A stretch of DNA of 64,000 nt. Origin: Pseudonocardia kunmingensis. Its GTDB lineage: Bacteria > Actinomycetota > Actinomycetes > Mycobacteriales > Pseudonocardiaceae. The stretch is from NCBI RefSeq assembly GCF_006716445.1, contig NZ_VFPA01000003.1, positions 434,001 to 498,000 of the forward strand. Reading direction: 5' to 3'. Of the stretch, positions 15,611 through 24,494 are shown piece by piece. Made by a program: the position numbers and the translations under genes. Position 1 is the stretch's first letter. Each line of letters begins with the position of its first letter. The notes beneath the pieces are model-generated. The model ran no database searches, was not told the DNA's origin, and was given only the letters and a program-made list of their open reading frames with translations.

Positions 15611-15779
15611 GGCCCCAGTCTGCCGGGTCCTGGGGCACTCCGCCGGATGCCGGGAACGGTTCCCCCAAAGCAAGCGAGCTGCTCACCTTCCTCCGCCGAG
15701 GCCCAGCCCGGTCTGCCTGCCGCCCGATCCGAGGCGCACCCGTTGACTGCCGACCGGCGTTCTCTTCCGCCGGCGGAAT

Positions 15780-15845
15780 CATGATCAGGTAGACGTGGGG
15801 GCTGTCGGATCTTCCCGCGACAGCCCCCACGTCTATGTGATCATG
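15780..15845. terminator. Long hairpin, 16-bp perfect stem plus an 8-bp outer stem
   Basis: GACGTGGGGGCTGTCG (15792-15807) pairs perfectly with 15818-15833 around a 10-nt loop. The outer arms CATGATCA (15780-15787) and TGATCATG (15838-15845) also pair perfectly across a 4-nt partly mismatched bulge. It lies in the 317-nt gap 15611-15927, between the start of the DUF1232 gene and the stop of the quinone oxidoreductase (both reverse strand), so it is placed to terminate the oxidoreductase transcript. The rest of that gap shows nothing recognisable. Confidence 0.65.
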
Positions 15846-15927
15846 CTCCGAGCCGCGTTCAGCGGAACGCACCCGCCATGATCAGCGGAAGTGGTGCGGG
15901 CGCGACAAGACCGTCGTCCTGGCACCG

Positions 15928-16833
15928 CTACGGAATCAGCAGCAGCTTCCCCCCGGTGTGCCCGGCTTCCAGTGTCCGGTGGGCCTCGGCCGCCTGGTGC
16001 AGCGGGAAGGTGCGGCCGATCCGGGTACGCCATTCACCCGCGGCGATGCGCTCCAGCGCCTCCCGCACGGGGCGGCTGTCCCGGTTCCTCGGGTGTCCCG
16101 CGCTGAAGGTGACGCCCCGGGCGGCCGCCGCCGGATCCGCCAGGGTGACGACGCGCCCGGCTCCGCCGCGCAGGTCGATGAGCGTCGACACGAGTCCCTT
16201 CCCCGCGGTGTCGAGTGCGGCGTCGATCGAGCCGAGCGCGACCGCACGCACGCGGTCCGCGAGGTGGTCGCCGTACTCGACCGCGGTCGCCCCGAGGCCT
16301 TCCACGTACTCGAGGCTGGAACGTCCGCAGATCCCGATCACGGTGAGTCCCTGCAGGCGTGCGAACTGCACGGCTGCGCCGCCGAGGGCTCCACTCGCCC
16401 CGGTGATCACGATGGTCTCACCGGGGCTCGGCCGCAGGAGCGCGAGGCCCCGCGCGGCGTTGTCTGCGCCGATGACGGTCGCGGCCGCATCCTCGAAGGT
16501 CACCCCGTCGGGGATGGTCGTGTAGTTGCTGCTGAGAGTGAACTCGGCGTAGGAGCCCTGGCTGAAGCTGTCGGGCCACCCGGCGATGCGCGCACCGACC
16601 TCGACGCCGGTGACGTCGTCGCCGATCGCCGCGACGGTGCCGGCGAACTCGAACCCGATGATCGCCGGGGCCGGCAGGCCGAAGCCGCCGGACCGTGCGA
16701 TGAGTTCGGCGGGGTTCAGTCCCGCTGCGCGGACCTCGACCAACGTCTGGCCGCGCCCCGGCACCGGGGGGTCCACCTGGGCTTCGTGGAGCACATCGGC
16801 CGCGCCGAAGGATGTGACGACTGCTGCTCTCAT
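15928..16833 (-). CDS. Zinc-independent quinone oxidoreductase-like MDR protein
   Basis: The 301-residue protein has the GroES-like N-domain (RAAVVTSFGAADVL, VRAAGLNPAELIARSGG) and an NADPH-binding segment VITGASGALGGAAVQFARL at about 141-159, with no zinc cysteines. That is the NADPH:quinone reductase/enoyl reductase group. It should reduce quinones or alpha,beta-unsaturated carbonyls. AGGGAG lies ahead of the ATG at 16833, which overlaps the stop of the 58-codon LLM remnant (ATGA). The frame is open upstream into the neighbouring LLM gene, but only as an alternative frame. It is the last gene of a three-part operon read from 17915. Confidence 0.9.
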   Translation of the reverse strand: MRAAVVTSFGAADVLHEAQVDPPVPGRGQTLVEVRAAGLNPAELIARSGGFGLPAPAIIGFEFAGTVAAIGDDVTGVEVGARIAGWPDSFSQGSYAEFTLSSNYTTIPDGVTFEDAAATVIGADNAARGLALLRPSPGETIVITGASGALGGAAVQFARLQGLTVIGICGRSSLEYVEGLGATAVEYGDHLADRVRAVALGSIDAALDTAGKGLVSTLIDLRGGAGRVVTLADPAAAARGVTFSAGHPRNRDSRPVREALERIAAGEWRTRIGRTFPLHQAAEAHRTLEAGHTGGKLLLIP

Positions 16834-17006
16834 GACTGCTGTTCTCCCTGGTCCGGTCGTTCGGCGGCGACATCCCGGCGCACCTGCGGCGCGGTCTCCT
16901 CGGCGAATCGGGTCAGCACGTCGACGTCGTCGGTCGCGACGATGAAGGTGGAAAGCCCGTGGGTGATGAACGCGCCGAAGCGCAGCGGGTGGCCGTAGTC
17001 GGTCAT
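16830..17006 (-). pseudogene. Internally deleted LLM gene reduced to 58 codons
   Basis: The reading frame is intact from ATG (17006) to TGA (16830), but the protein is only the two ends of a luciferase-like enzyme joined together. It begins MTDYGHPLRFGAFITHG, like the start of the intact LLM at 7638 (TDYGHELTFGCFITP). It continues directly with STFIVATDDVDVLTRFAEET, like that protein's end (GFIITSDDPGALEIFGRDVA). About 230 residues of barrel are missing, in frame. The ends still couple translation: 3 nt after the upstream LLM stop, and ATGA overlap into the quinone oxidoreductase. It cannot fold as an LLM. Confidence 0.75.
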
Positions 17007-17009
17007 GGT

Positions 17010-17915
17010 TCAGTCGCGCCGGGACCCACCGCCGGCGGCGTCGAGAACCCGGCCGACCAGCTCCACCGCGGCGTCGCCGACCGGGTCCTTGTCCATGAAG
17101 TCGACGAAGACGTCCCCGACGTCGGTCTCGGCGGCCACGCGACGCAGCACCCGGCCGATGTGTGCGGGGTCGTCGTCGGCCGCGACGTTGTAGCGCAGCG
17201 CAGCGCCGATGGCGTCGGCCGGGCGGCCCGCGGCCACCGCGGCATCCCGCAACCGCTGCCACGGCCGGTTGACCACGGCGTCGAGTTGATCGACGGTGTC
17301 CGGCAGCAGGACCGGCAGGAAGCCGTCGGCACGCTCGGCCGCCCGCTGCATCGGACGCCGTCCCCACCCGCCCAGGTAGATCGGGATGCCGTGCGGTTTG
17401 ACCTTCACGTGCGACGGCATGATGGTCCCGGTGCGCCCCTCGTGTGCCACCGGGTCGTCGTGCCACCAGGCGGCCAGGACGTCGAGGCACTCGTCGAGCC
17501 GTGCCCCGCGCTCCTCCCAGGGCACCCCCACCGCGGCGTACTCGTCGGGGCTCCACCCGATGCCCAGGCCGAGCACGAGCCGCCCGCCACTGACCTGGTC
17601 GAGGGTCAACGTCTGGCGGGCCAGCAGGGGCGGCGGGTACCACGGCGCGTTGATGGCGCTGGTGCCCAGTAGGACGCGGGAGGTGACCGCGGCCGCCACT
17701 CCCAGGAGGGTGAGCGGGTCGTGGCTCGCGCGCATGACGGCCGGTACGTGGTCGAGGTCGCCGTAGTTGACCGTTGGGTTCACCGGGGCGAGCAGCCGGT
17801 CGCCGACCCACAGGCTCTCCGCCCCGTGCTCCTCGGCGCCCGCCGCGAACCTCACGACCTGGTCGATCTGCGCCGCCCCTCGTCCGAACTGGGGGAGGAC
17901 GAATCCGATCCGCAC
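17010..17915 (-). CDS. LLM class F420-dependent oxidoreductase
   Basis: The 301-residue protein starts RIGFVLPQFG, has LTLDQVSGGRLVLGLGIGW and PDEYAAVGVPWEERGARLDE, then PIYLGGWGRRPMQRAAERADGFLP. This is the pattern of the F420-dependent LLM subfamily usually annotated as TIGR03619. The GTG start at 17915 is preceded by GAGGAG at a good distance. It heads a reverse-strand operon with the LLM remnant and the quinone oxidoreductase, and is divergent from the CPBP-LuxR operon across 193 bp. The likely role is a hydride transfer to or from an unidentified substrate in the cytoplasm. Confidence 0.9.
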   Translation of the reverse strand: MRIGFVLPQFGRGAAQIDQVVRFAAGAEEHGAESLWVGDRLLAPVNPTVNYGDLDHVPAVMRASHDPLTLLGVAAAVTSRVLLGTSAINAPWYPPPLLARQTLTLDQVSGGRLVLGLGIGWSPDEYAAVGVPWEERGARLDECLDVLAAWWHDDPVAHEGRTGTIMPSHVKVKPHGIPIYLGGWGRRPMQRAAERADGFLPVLLPDTVDQLDAVVNRPWQRLRDAAVAAGRPADAIGAALRYNVAADDDPAHIGRVLRRVAAETDVGDVFVDFMDKDPVGDAAVELVGRVLDAAGGGSRRD

Positions 17916-18071
17916 TGCGTTGCTCCTCAGCTGTCGTCGCGCCGTGGAGGCGTTACGCCGCGGTTCCGCGCGTCTCGAACAGCCTCGATCTCTTCGTACC
18001 GGCTTCCCGTCGCGAGTGAATCAGGGAACGGATCCGTCGCCACCGCCCGACGGAACTTCATGGAGAGACCC

Positions 18072-18102
18072 TTGACCCTGCCCCAAGGGCACACTGTGTG
18101 CT
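18072..18102 (+). promoter_or_regulatory. MerR-type promoter of the CPBP-LuxR-ALDH-MBL-S9 operon
   Basis: TTGACC (18072-18077), a 19-bp spacer and TGTGCT (18097-18102) match the site at 3424-3454; both share the core TGCCCCAA followed by GGCAC. The predicted transcription start falls at the ATG at 18109, six bases after the -10 element, which would give a leaderless message. The same six-base distance is seen at 31133-31163. Confidence 0.6.
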
Positions 18103-18108
18103 CGTTCC

Positions 18109-19095
18109 ATGCACAGGCCAGTTTCCGGTCGCCCTCGTTCCGCTGCTGCCGGGCCGCCGCACTCCACGGGCGACGAGGTGACCCAACCCATCACCACGGC
18201 GGTCAACAGCACGCGACCCTTCGGCGCGCATCTGCGGATGAGCTGGTGGAAGCCACTGGTGCTGCTCGCGACGCTGCCGGTGTGCCTGATCGGCTCCCAG
18301 GTGCTGGCCTGGTCGGTCGTCGGGGCCATCGAGGGTTCCGACGATCCGTTCTCCTCCGAGTTCACACCCCTGAAGTCCCTGGCCGCCAATCTCTCCATCG
18401 GGGCGACGGGCGTGATGGCGGTTCTGCTGCTCGCGTGGATGACCCGGGCCCCGTGGCGGATGCTCCTCAGCCCCCTGCGACGGTTCGACCGACGACGACT
18501 CGCCCACTACTCGGCCGTCGCCGCGGTCCTGGTGGCCGCCGGCCTCGGGACCGTGGCCGTGGTCGCGCCCCAAGCCACCGGCTGGACCGGGTTCGCGATC
18601 ACCGACACCACCGTCGCGCTGCTGGCCGTCACGCTGATCACCATCCCGATCCAGGCGACCGGCGAAGAGCTGATGTACCGCAGCGTCCTCCTCCCCGCGA
18701 CGGCGAGTTGGGTACGCGCCGTGCGCCCGGCTCTGGCCGTCGGCCTCGTCGTGTCCTCGCTGGCGTTCGCCGCCTTGCACGGCTCGACGGACCCCTGGTT
18801 GGCCGGGTACATCACCCTGATCGCCCTCAGCACCGGTCTGATGGCCATCATCAGCGGGGGCGTCGAGGCACCGATCGCCTTCCACGTCGTCAACAACGTG
18901 CTGGCCGGCATCGGCAACAACGTCATGACCGGGGGCGGCACCTCGGCCGTCGACCGTTCCACCGAGACCGGCGGCCCACCGTTGCTCATTCTCGGCGCGG
19001 TCAACGTCGCCATGGTGGTGGTGGTCTGGCTGCACGAGAAGCGGCGCCGAGCCGTCCCTCCGCACGGCGAGTTGAGTGGTGAGTGGACGCGATGA
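18109..19095 (+). CDS. CPBP-family intramembrane glutamic endopeptidase
   Basis: The protein has CAAX/CPBP-type catalytic motifs: E186-E187-x-x-x-R191 (EELMYR), His224 in AALHG and His259 in FHVVNN, spread over seven or eight hydrophobic segments. Such membrane proteases process peptides or act as immunity and export factors. The ATG at 18109 lies 6 nt after a -10 element, which suggests leaderless translation and 328 residues; a GTG at 18178 is the alternative and would give 305. The first 23 residues (RPVSGRPRSAAAG...) carry no domain. The stop overlaps the LuxR ATG. It heads a five-gene operon ending with an S9 peptidase. Confidence 0.85.
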   Translation: MHRPVSGRPRSAAAGPPHSTGDEVTQPITTAVNSTRPFGAHLRMSWWKPLVLLATLPVCLIGSQVLAWSVVGAIEGSDDPFSSEFTPLKSLAANLSIGATGVMAVLLLAWMTRAPWRMLLSPLRRFDRRRLAHYSAVAAVLVAAGLGTVAVVAPQATGWTGFAITDTTVALLAVTLITIPIQATGEELMYRSVLLPATASWVRAVRPALAVGLVVSSLAFAALHGSTDPWLAGYITLIALSTGLMAIISGGVEAPIAFHVVNNVLAGIGNNVMTGGGTSAVDRSTETGGPPLLILGAVNVAMVVVVWLHEKRRRAVPPHGELSGEWTR

Positions 19096-21815
19096 GGGCG
19101 ACCGGTGTTCCGGCTCGGCTCGTCGGACGACAGGCGGAGATCGTTGCCGTGACCGAGGTGCTCGACCGAGCCCGCCGTGGCACCGGTGGCGCCCTGGTGC
19201 TCTGGGGTGAGCCGGGCATCGGCAAGACCGCACTGCTCGACCACGTCACCGCAGCGTCTCCCGACATCGCCGCGTGGGCGGTACAGCCCGCACGGTGCGA
19301 GTCCGGGACCCCCTTCGCCGGCCTGTACACGCTGCTCCGGCCGGTCGAGCACCTGATCGCGACCCTTCCGGTGCCCCAGGCGGCCGCGTTGCGGGGCGTG
19401 CTCGCGGGCGAGGCCACCGGACCGGGCCGGTTGCTCACCGCCGTGGCGGTCCTGTCCCTGTTGTCGGCGCTGGCCGTCGACGGTCCGCTCCTGATCGTCG
19501 TGGACGACGCACACCGGCTCGACGCGGAGACCGCGTTCGTCCTCGGATTCGTCGCCCGGCGGGTGCGGAGCGACCCTGTGGTGGTCCTGATCGCCGGCCA
19601 CGACGCTCCCGCCGGCGGACCGTGGGAGGGGGTCGATCCGCTCGCAGTGGGTCCGCTCGCCGACCACGACGCCGCCCAACTGCTCGCCGCCGCCCACCCC
19701 GGCCTCGACGCCACCGCGGTCACCCGCGCGGTCGAAGCAGGTGGGGGCAACCCGCTGGCACTGCACGAGCTGCCGACACGGATCGACGATCTTGCCGGCA
19801 CGGTGCCCGTGGGGCCCCGGCTGCGGAAGGCCTTCGCCGAGCGCCTGCAGACGATGCAGCCCCCAGCACGCGAGCTCGTCGTGCTCCTGGCCGCGGCTCG
19901 TGCCGACGGTGACCAGCTCACGCTCGCAAGGTCAGCGCAGTCCCGCGACGCCGAGGAGCCGGTCTGGGAGGAGACGCTCCGGTCGGGGCTGCTCGCCGGG
20001 ACGCCCGACCGGCCTGCGCTACGGCACGCGGTGGTCCGGGCCGCTGTCTACGCGAGCGCCTCCCCGTCCGAGCGCAGGACCGCCCACCGGACCCTGGCCG
20101 CCGCGCTTCCCCCGGGCAGTCGCGGGCATGTCTGGCACCGGGCCGCGACCGTTCCCGACGTCGACGAGGAGATCGCCGGGCTGCTCGAGCAGACGGTGCC
20201 CTCGGGCGCCGGCGCGGTACCGGTCCTGCGGCGGGCCGCCGAGCTCTCCGCCGACCCGGCCGCCGCGACCCGCAGGCTCGCCGGAGCGGCCGTGGCCGCC
20301 TGGCACGGCGGGGACGCCACGATGGCGCGCCGGTTGCTGGCCGATGCCCGGAGCCTGACCGACGAGGTCCAGGCCACCCGCGCCAGCCGCGGCCTGCGCG
20401 GGGTACTCGAACTCGCCGAGGGGTCTCTGGAACGGGCCCACCGATCGCTCAGTCGCGACATCGCCGAGTTCGACGATCCACGCACGAGGGTGGAGCTGGG
20501 CGCCGCTGCCCTGCACGCGGGATGGTCCGCGGCCCGCGACGACCTCGTCGGCGAGACCCTCACTCGTCTCGCGGAGCTGACGACCCCCGGACTGCCCGAC
20601 GTCCTCCCGATCGTCCGGACGTGGTGGGGGCCGGCGACGGACCCGGCCCGGGCCGAGTCGTCGGCCGATCTCGGTGACGTCGATCTCGGTGACGTCGATC
20701 TCGGTGACGTCATGGCGCGCATCTCCCGGGTGGAGTCGCAGCTGCTCCCGACGTCACCGCTCGGACTGGTGTGGGGCCTCGACGAGCCACTCGCCGATGC
20801 CGTGCACGCCCTTGCCCGCAGGCACCGCCGTCACGCCGATGGCACCTCGCTCGCTGCGGCGCTGGCTCGGATCGCGCGACTCGACATCGCCGCGGGCCGC
20901 TGGGCCGCCGCGGAGGACGCCGCGGCCGAGGGGCTCGCGTCGGCCGAGCGGATCGGCGCCGAGCACATCGCCGCGGAGTGCCGGAACTGCCTCGGATGGC
21001 TCGCCGCCGTCCGCGGTGACGGCCGCAGCGTCGACCAGCTGACCGTTCGGACCCTCCAGCTGGCCAGGCCGCGCCGCGACCGTGCGGTCAGCGCCTCGGC
21101 CCACTGGAACCGTGGCATGGCCGCTCTGGCGGCCGGTCGCGCCGATGCCGCCCTCGACCTGCTCGCCCGCCTGGACGAGCACGGGCACGAGGCAGCACAT
21201 CCGACCGTCGCGCTGCTGGCCGGCCTGGACACGATCGAGGCCGCCGTGCACGCGCGGCGGCCGGAGATCGGCCGGCGCCGCGCCGAGGCGCTCGACGCCT
21301 GGGTACGGCGCACCGGCGCGCACTGGGCGAGATTCACCGCGCACCTGGCACGCGCACTGCTGGACGAACCCGCCGCCGAACGGTCCTACCGGGCGGCGCT
21401 CGCCGTGCCCGGCGCGTCCCGGCGCCCGTTCGATCACGCACGGGCCCGCCTGCTCTACGGCGAGTGGTTGCGGCGACAGCGGCGGCGCCAGGACGCCCGC
21501 CAGCAGCTCGACGCCGCTGCCGAGACCTTCCACGCCCTGGGAGCGCGCCCGATGCTCGAGCGGGCCCGGCGCGAGCAGCGCCTCACGAAGGCGCCCGCAC
21601 GCCGTGCCACTGCCGCCGGCACGGGCCTGGCAACGCTGACCGCACAGGAACGCCGGGTGGCCCAGCTCGCCGCCGGCGATCTGACCAACCGGGAGATCGG
21701 GGCCCGTATGCGGATCAGCGACCGCACCGTCGGGCATCACCTGTCCCACGTGTTCGCCAAGCTCGGGCTCCGCTCCCGGCGCGACCTTGCGGCCATGCTC
21801 GGTCGCGACGGATAG
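19092..21815 (+). CDS. Large ATP-binding LuxR-family regulator (LAL type)
   Basis: The 907-residue protein has an N-terminal AAA/NACHT-like ATPase with Walker A GEPGIGKT (39-46) and a Walker B-like LLIVVDDAH. A long helical TPR-like middle follows, then a C-terminal LuxR helix-turn-helix beginning LTAQERRVAQLAAGDLTNRE at about 850, with VGHHLSHVFAKLG as recognition helix. LAL regulators are usually pathway-specific activators that sense a ligand through the ATPase/TPR part. The start ATG (19092) overlaps the CPBP stop; a GTG at 19083 is possible. Residues 526-540 are three perfect DLGDV repeats. It presumably controls the operon in which it lies, alongside the MerR-type promoter. Confidence 0.92.
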   Translation: MRATGVPARLVGRQAEIVAVTEVLDRARRGTGGALVLWGEPGIGKTALLDHVTAASPDIAAWAVQPARCESGTPFAGLYTLLRPVEHLIATLPVPQAAALRGVLAGEATGPGRLLTAVAVLSLLSALAVDGPLLIVVDDAHRLDAETAFVLGFVARRVRSDPVVVLIAGHDAPAGGPWEGVDPLAVGPLADHDAAQLLAAAHPGLDATAVTRAVEAGGGNPLALHELPTRIDDLAGTVPVGPRLRKAFAERLQTMQPPARELVVLLAAARADGDQLTLARSAQSRDAEEPVWEETLRSGLLAGTPDRPALRHAVVRAAVYASASPSERRTAHRTLAAALPPGSRGHVWHRAATVPDVDEEIAGLLEQTVPSGAGAVPVLRRAAELSADPAAATRRLAGAAVAAWHGGDATMARRLLADARSLTDEVQATRASRGLRGVLELAEGSLERAHRSLSRDIAEFDDPRTRVELGAAALHAGWSAARDDLVGETLTRLAELTTPGLPDVLPIVRTWWGPATDPARAESSADLGDVDLGDVDLGDVMARISRVESQLLPTSPLGLVWGLDEPLADAVHALARRHRRHADGTSLAAALARIARLDIAAGRWAAAEDAAAEGLASAERIGAEHIAAECRNCLGWLAAVRGDGRSVDQLTVRTLQLARPRRDRAVSASAHWNRGMAALAAGRADAALDLLARLDEHGHEAAHPTVALLAGLDTIEAAVHARRPEIGRRRAEALDAWVRRTGAHWARFTAHLARALLDEPAAERSYRAALAVPGASRRPFDHARARLLYGEWLRRQRRRQDARQQLDAAAETFHALGARPMLERARREQRLTKAPARRATAAGTGLATLTAQERRVAQLAAGDLTNREIGARMRISDRTVGHHLSHVFAKLGLRSRRDLAAMLGRDG
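20667..20711 (+). repeat. Three perfect 15-bp tandem repeats inside the LuxR gene
   Basis: GATCTCGGTGACGTC is repeated three times without change, coding DLGDV three times in the helical middle domain of the regulator. Exact identity, including third codon positions, indicates recent slippage; the copy number may vary among strains. Confidence 0.9.
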
Positions 21816-21880
21816 CACAACTGATGCCCCCCACGACGGACCTTCCTACCGTGGCCTCGGCGACGACGAAAGGCCATCAG

Positions 21881-23314
21881 ATGCCGAAGCCCACCCCATC
21901 ACCGGATGCCCTCCACCAGCGGGGCGGCGGCACGTACGACGCAGGGACACGGCGGGAGTCCCGGGACCCCGCCACCGGGCAGGTGCTGGGAACGTTCGCC
22001 GACGGCGGCGCCGAGCACGCCCGGGCCGCGATCGCCGCTGCTCGCCGCGCATTCACCGCCACGCAGTGGTCGCGGGATCGGCATCTGCGTGCCGCTGCAC
22101 TGTCGGAGATCGCCGATCGGCTCGAGGCCCGTAGCGACGAGATCATCGATCTGCTGTCCCGCGAGAACGGCAAGACGCTGAGCGAGGCCGCCATCGAGGT
22201 CGGCCCGTCCGCGGCCAAGCTGCGCTATTACGCCGCGCTGGCACTGTGCGAGCACGGCCGTGCCGCCGAAGTCCGCCCGGGGATGTACTCGATGACCCTG
22301 AAGGAGCCGGCGGGCGTCGCCGGGATCATCGTGCCCTGGAACTCACCGGTGATCCTTTCGACGCGCTCGTTCGCGCCCGCCCTGGCTGCCGGCTGCACCG
22401 TCGCCATGAAGATGCCGGCGCAGACCGGGCTGGTCAACGAGTTGCTCGCCGAGATCATCACCTCGGCCCCGAGCCTGCCCACCGCAGTCGTCAACGTCTT
22501 CACCGAGAGCGGGTCCGACGGTGCGCGCCTGCTGGTCTCCTCCGCCGACGTCGACGTCGTGAGCTACACGGGGTCGACCGCGGTCGGGCGGCTGATCATG
22601 GAGGCCGCCGCTCCCACGCTCAAGGGCCTGTCACTGGAGCTGGGCGGCAAGACGCCCATGATCGTGTTCGACGATGCCGACCTCGACGCCGCCGTTCCCG
22701 TGCTCACCAGGGCCGTCACCACGTTCGCCGGGCAGTTCTGCATGGCCGGTAGCCGGATCCTCGCTCAGCGCGGCATCGCCGACGAGCTGCGCAGGCGGCT
22801 CGTCGACGCGTTGAGCGCGGTCCGCGTCGGCCCCGGTCTCGACCCGTCCTCCGACATGGGCGCCATGATCGACGAGGCGAGCGCCCGGCGGGTCGAACAG
22901 GCCGTCGCCGACGCCGCCGCGGATGGCACCGTGCTCCTGCGGGGCAGCCGGAAAGGCACGCTGCTCGGCCCGTCGCTGGTCGAGGTCACCGACGTCACGG
23001 CACCGATCGTGCAACGCGAGGTGTTCGGCCCGGTCGCGACGTTCGAGATCTTCGACGCCGAACTCGACGCGGTCGAGCGTGCCAACGCCACCGAGTTCGG
23101 CCTGGCTGCCAGCCTCTGGACGCGAGACGTGGACCGGCCGTGGCGGGTGGGACGCCGACTCCAGGCCGGGACGGTGTGGACCAACACCTGGGCCGTCGTG
23201 CACGACCAGTTCGAGGAAGGCGGCTACAAGCAGTCCGGGGTGGGCCGCCTCAACGGTGTGCGGGGGCTGGAGGAGTTCCAGGAGACCAAACACCTCGTGC
23301 ACACCGCACCGTGA
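21881..23314 (+). CDS. NAD(P)-dependent aldehyde dehydrogenase
   Basis: The 477-residue protein has the complete ALDH active site: Asn154 in PWNSP, Glu253 in LELGGKTP and the nucleophile Cys287 in FAGQFCMAGSR. The GSTAVGRLI motif at 231 binds the cofactor. The usual KPSE motif reads KMPA (177-180), a deviation in the adenosine-ribose contact shared with few relatives. AAAGG 8 nt upstream supports the ATG at 21881; an ATG at 21824 would add 19 unlike residues. It follows the LuxR gene after 65 nt and precedes the MBL hydrolase by 65 nt in the same operon. It should oxidise an aldehyde to an acid in the cytoplasm. Confidence 0.92.
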   Translation: MPKPTPSPDALHQRGGGTYDAGTRRESRDPATGQVLGTFADGGAEHARAAIAAARRAFTATQWSRDRHLRAAALSEIADRLEARSDEIIDLLSRENGKTLSEAAIEVGPSAAKLRYYAALALCEHGRAAEVRPGMYSMTLKEPAGVAGIIVPWNSPVILSTRSFAPALAAGCTVAMKMPAQTGLVNELLAEIITSAPSLPTAVVNVFTESGSDGARLLVSSADVDVVSYTGSTAVGRLIMEAAAPTLKGLSLELGGKTPMIVFDDADLDAAVPVLTRAVTTFAGQFCMAGSRILAQRGIADELRRRLVDALSAVRVGPGLDPSSDMGAMIDEASARRVEQAVADAAADGTVLLRGSRKGTLLGPSLVEVTDVTAPIVQREVFGPVATFEIFDAELDAVERANATEFGLAASLWTRDVDRPWRVGRRLQAGTVWTNTWAVVHDQFEEGGYKQSGVGRLNGVRGLEEFQETKHLVHTAP

Positions 23315-23379
23315 CCCCGCCCGACGAGCGGGAAGCGCGCGCGGCAACTGATCCGCTCCTCACGACACCCGGAGGACCC

Positions 23380-24462
23380 ATGTGTCCCTCATCCCAGAAG
23401 CCCATCACCGCGACCGACGAGCCGGAGTTCTTCGGTATCGACCACTACGGATTTCCCCGGTCCGGTCACGATGACCCCGCCGATCCCACGGAGTACTACC
23501 CCCCGTACTTCCGCAGCGAGCACTTCCAACGGTTCGGCTACCACGTCCAGCAGCTCCGCGGAGGCTTCCACTGGGTCACCAGCGGGGGCTACGACGCCGC
23601 GTTCGTGGTGACCGACGACGGGGTCGTCGTCATCGACGCCCCGCCGACCATCGGGGAGAACATGCTCACCGCGATCGCCGATGTCACCGATCAGCCCGTC
23701 ACCCACGTCGTCTACAGCCACTGGCACACCGACCACATCGGCGCGGCAGCCGTCTACGGGCCGGGCGTCGAGATCATCGCCCACAGGATCACCCGGGAAC
23801 TCCTCGAACGCTTCCCCGACCCGCTGCGTCCGCTGCCGACCACGACCTTCGACGACGACCACACCCTCGTCGTCGGCGGGACGACGCTCGAGCTGTCCTA
23901 CCGGGGCGAGAACCACTGCCCAGGCAACATCTTCATCTACGCCCCGGCCGAGAAAGTCCTGACCGCGATCGACATCGTGAGCCCGGGGAGCGCGACCTTC
24001 ATGCACTGCGACGCCTCGCAGAACATCACGGGCTGGTACGAGGCTCAGAAGCAGGTCCTCTCCTACGACTTCGACTTCTTCGTCGGCGGACACCACATGC
24101 ATTTCGGCACCTACTCCGACGTACAGGCCTGCGTGGAGTACTTCGCCGACGTCCTCGACGGCGCCACCGCGGCGGTCGAGCGGTTCAGCCGTTCGGACGC
24201 CCTGCTCAGCGTCCTGGACGGCGGCGGATGGGACCGGGTGTTCGTCGGCACCGAGAACTGGATCAACTCGATGGCGAACTTCACCACGAAGTACGTCCTG
24301 GAGAAGCAGACGAGCGACGGTCGGCTCTGGTGGGAGCGCCTGGCCGGGGTGACCAGCCAGACCAAGTACCACGCCTACACCGTGCTCGAGTCGATCCGCC
24401 TCGAACGACCCCGCCCGAACTACCGCCTCAGCGGCGAAAACCCGCCGGTGTTCCTGACCTGA
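23380..24462 (+). CDS. Metallo-beta-lactamase-fold hydrolase
   Basis: The 360-residue protein has the di-metal motif H114-W-H116-T-D118-H119, a later ENHCPGN histidine, an AIDIV aspartate and a GGHHMHFG histidine, so both metal sites look complete. The N-terminal 60 residues (FFGIDHYGFPRSG...YYPPYF) and the roughly 110-residue C-terminal helical extension after the fold differ from class B beta-lactamases and from glyoxalase II. The family includes lactonases, quorum quenchers and alkylsulfatases, and the reaction is open. GGAGG precedes the ATG. Its position between an aldehyde dehydrogenase and a peptidase suggests opening of a lactone, lactam or ester in a degradative pathway. Confidence 0.9.
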   Translation: MCPSSQKPITATDEPEFFGIDHYGFPRSGHDDPADPTEYYPPYFRSEHFQRFGYHVQQLRGGFHWVTSGGYDAAFVVTDDGVVVIDAPPTIGENMLTAIADVTDQPVTHVVYSHWHTDHIGAAAVYGPGVEIIAHRITRELLERFPDPLRPLPTTTFDDDHTLVVGGTTLELSYRGENHCPGNIFIYAPAEKVLTAIDIVSPGSATFMHCDASQNITGWYEAQKQVLSYDFDFFVGGHHMHFGTYSDVQACVEYFADVLDGATAAVERFSRSDALLSVLDGGGWDRVFVGTENWINSMANFTTKYVLEKQTSDGRLWWERLAGVTSQTKYHAYTVLESIRLERPRPNYRLSGENPPVFLT

Positions 24463-24494
24463 CCGATCCTATAGCCGGCCGAGAGGGAGCATCG

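Noticed and set aside
15928..17811. 627-codon frame apparently joining the LLM and quinone oxidoreductase genes
   Set aside because: Its N-terminal half is an alternative frame of the LLM gene; the oxidoreductase has its own ATG and ribosome site at 16833.
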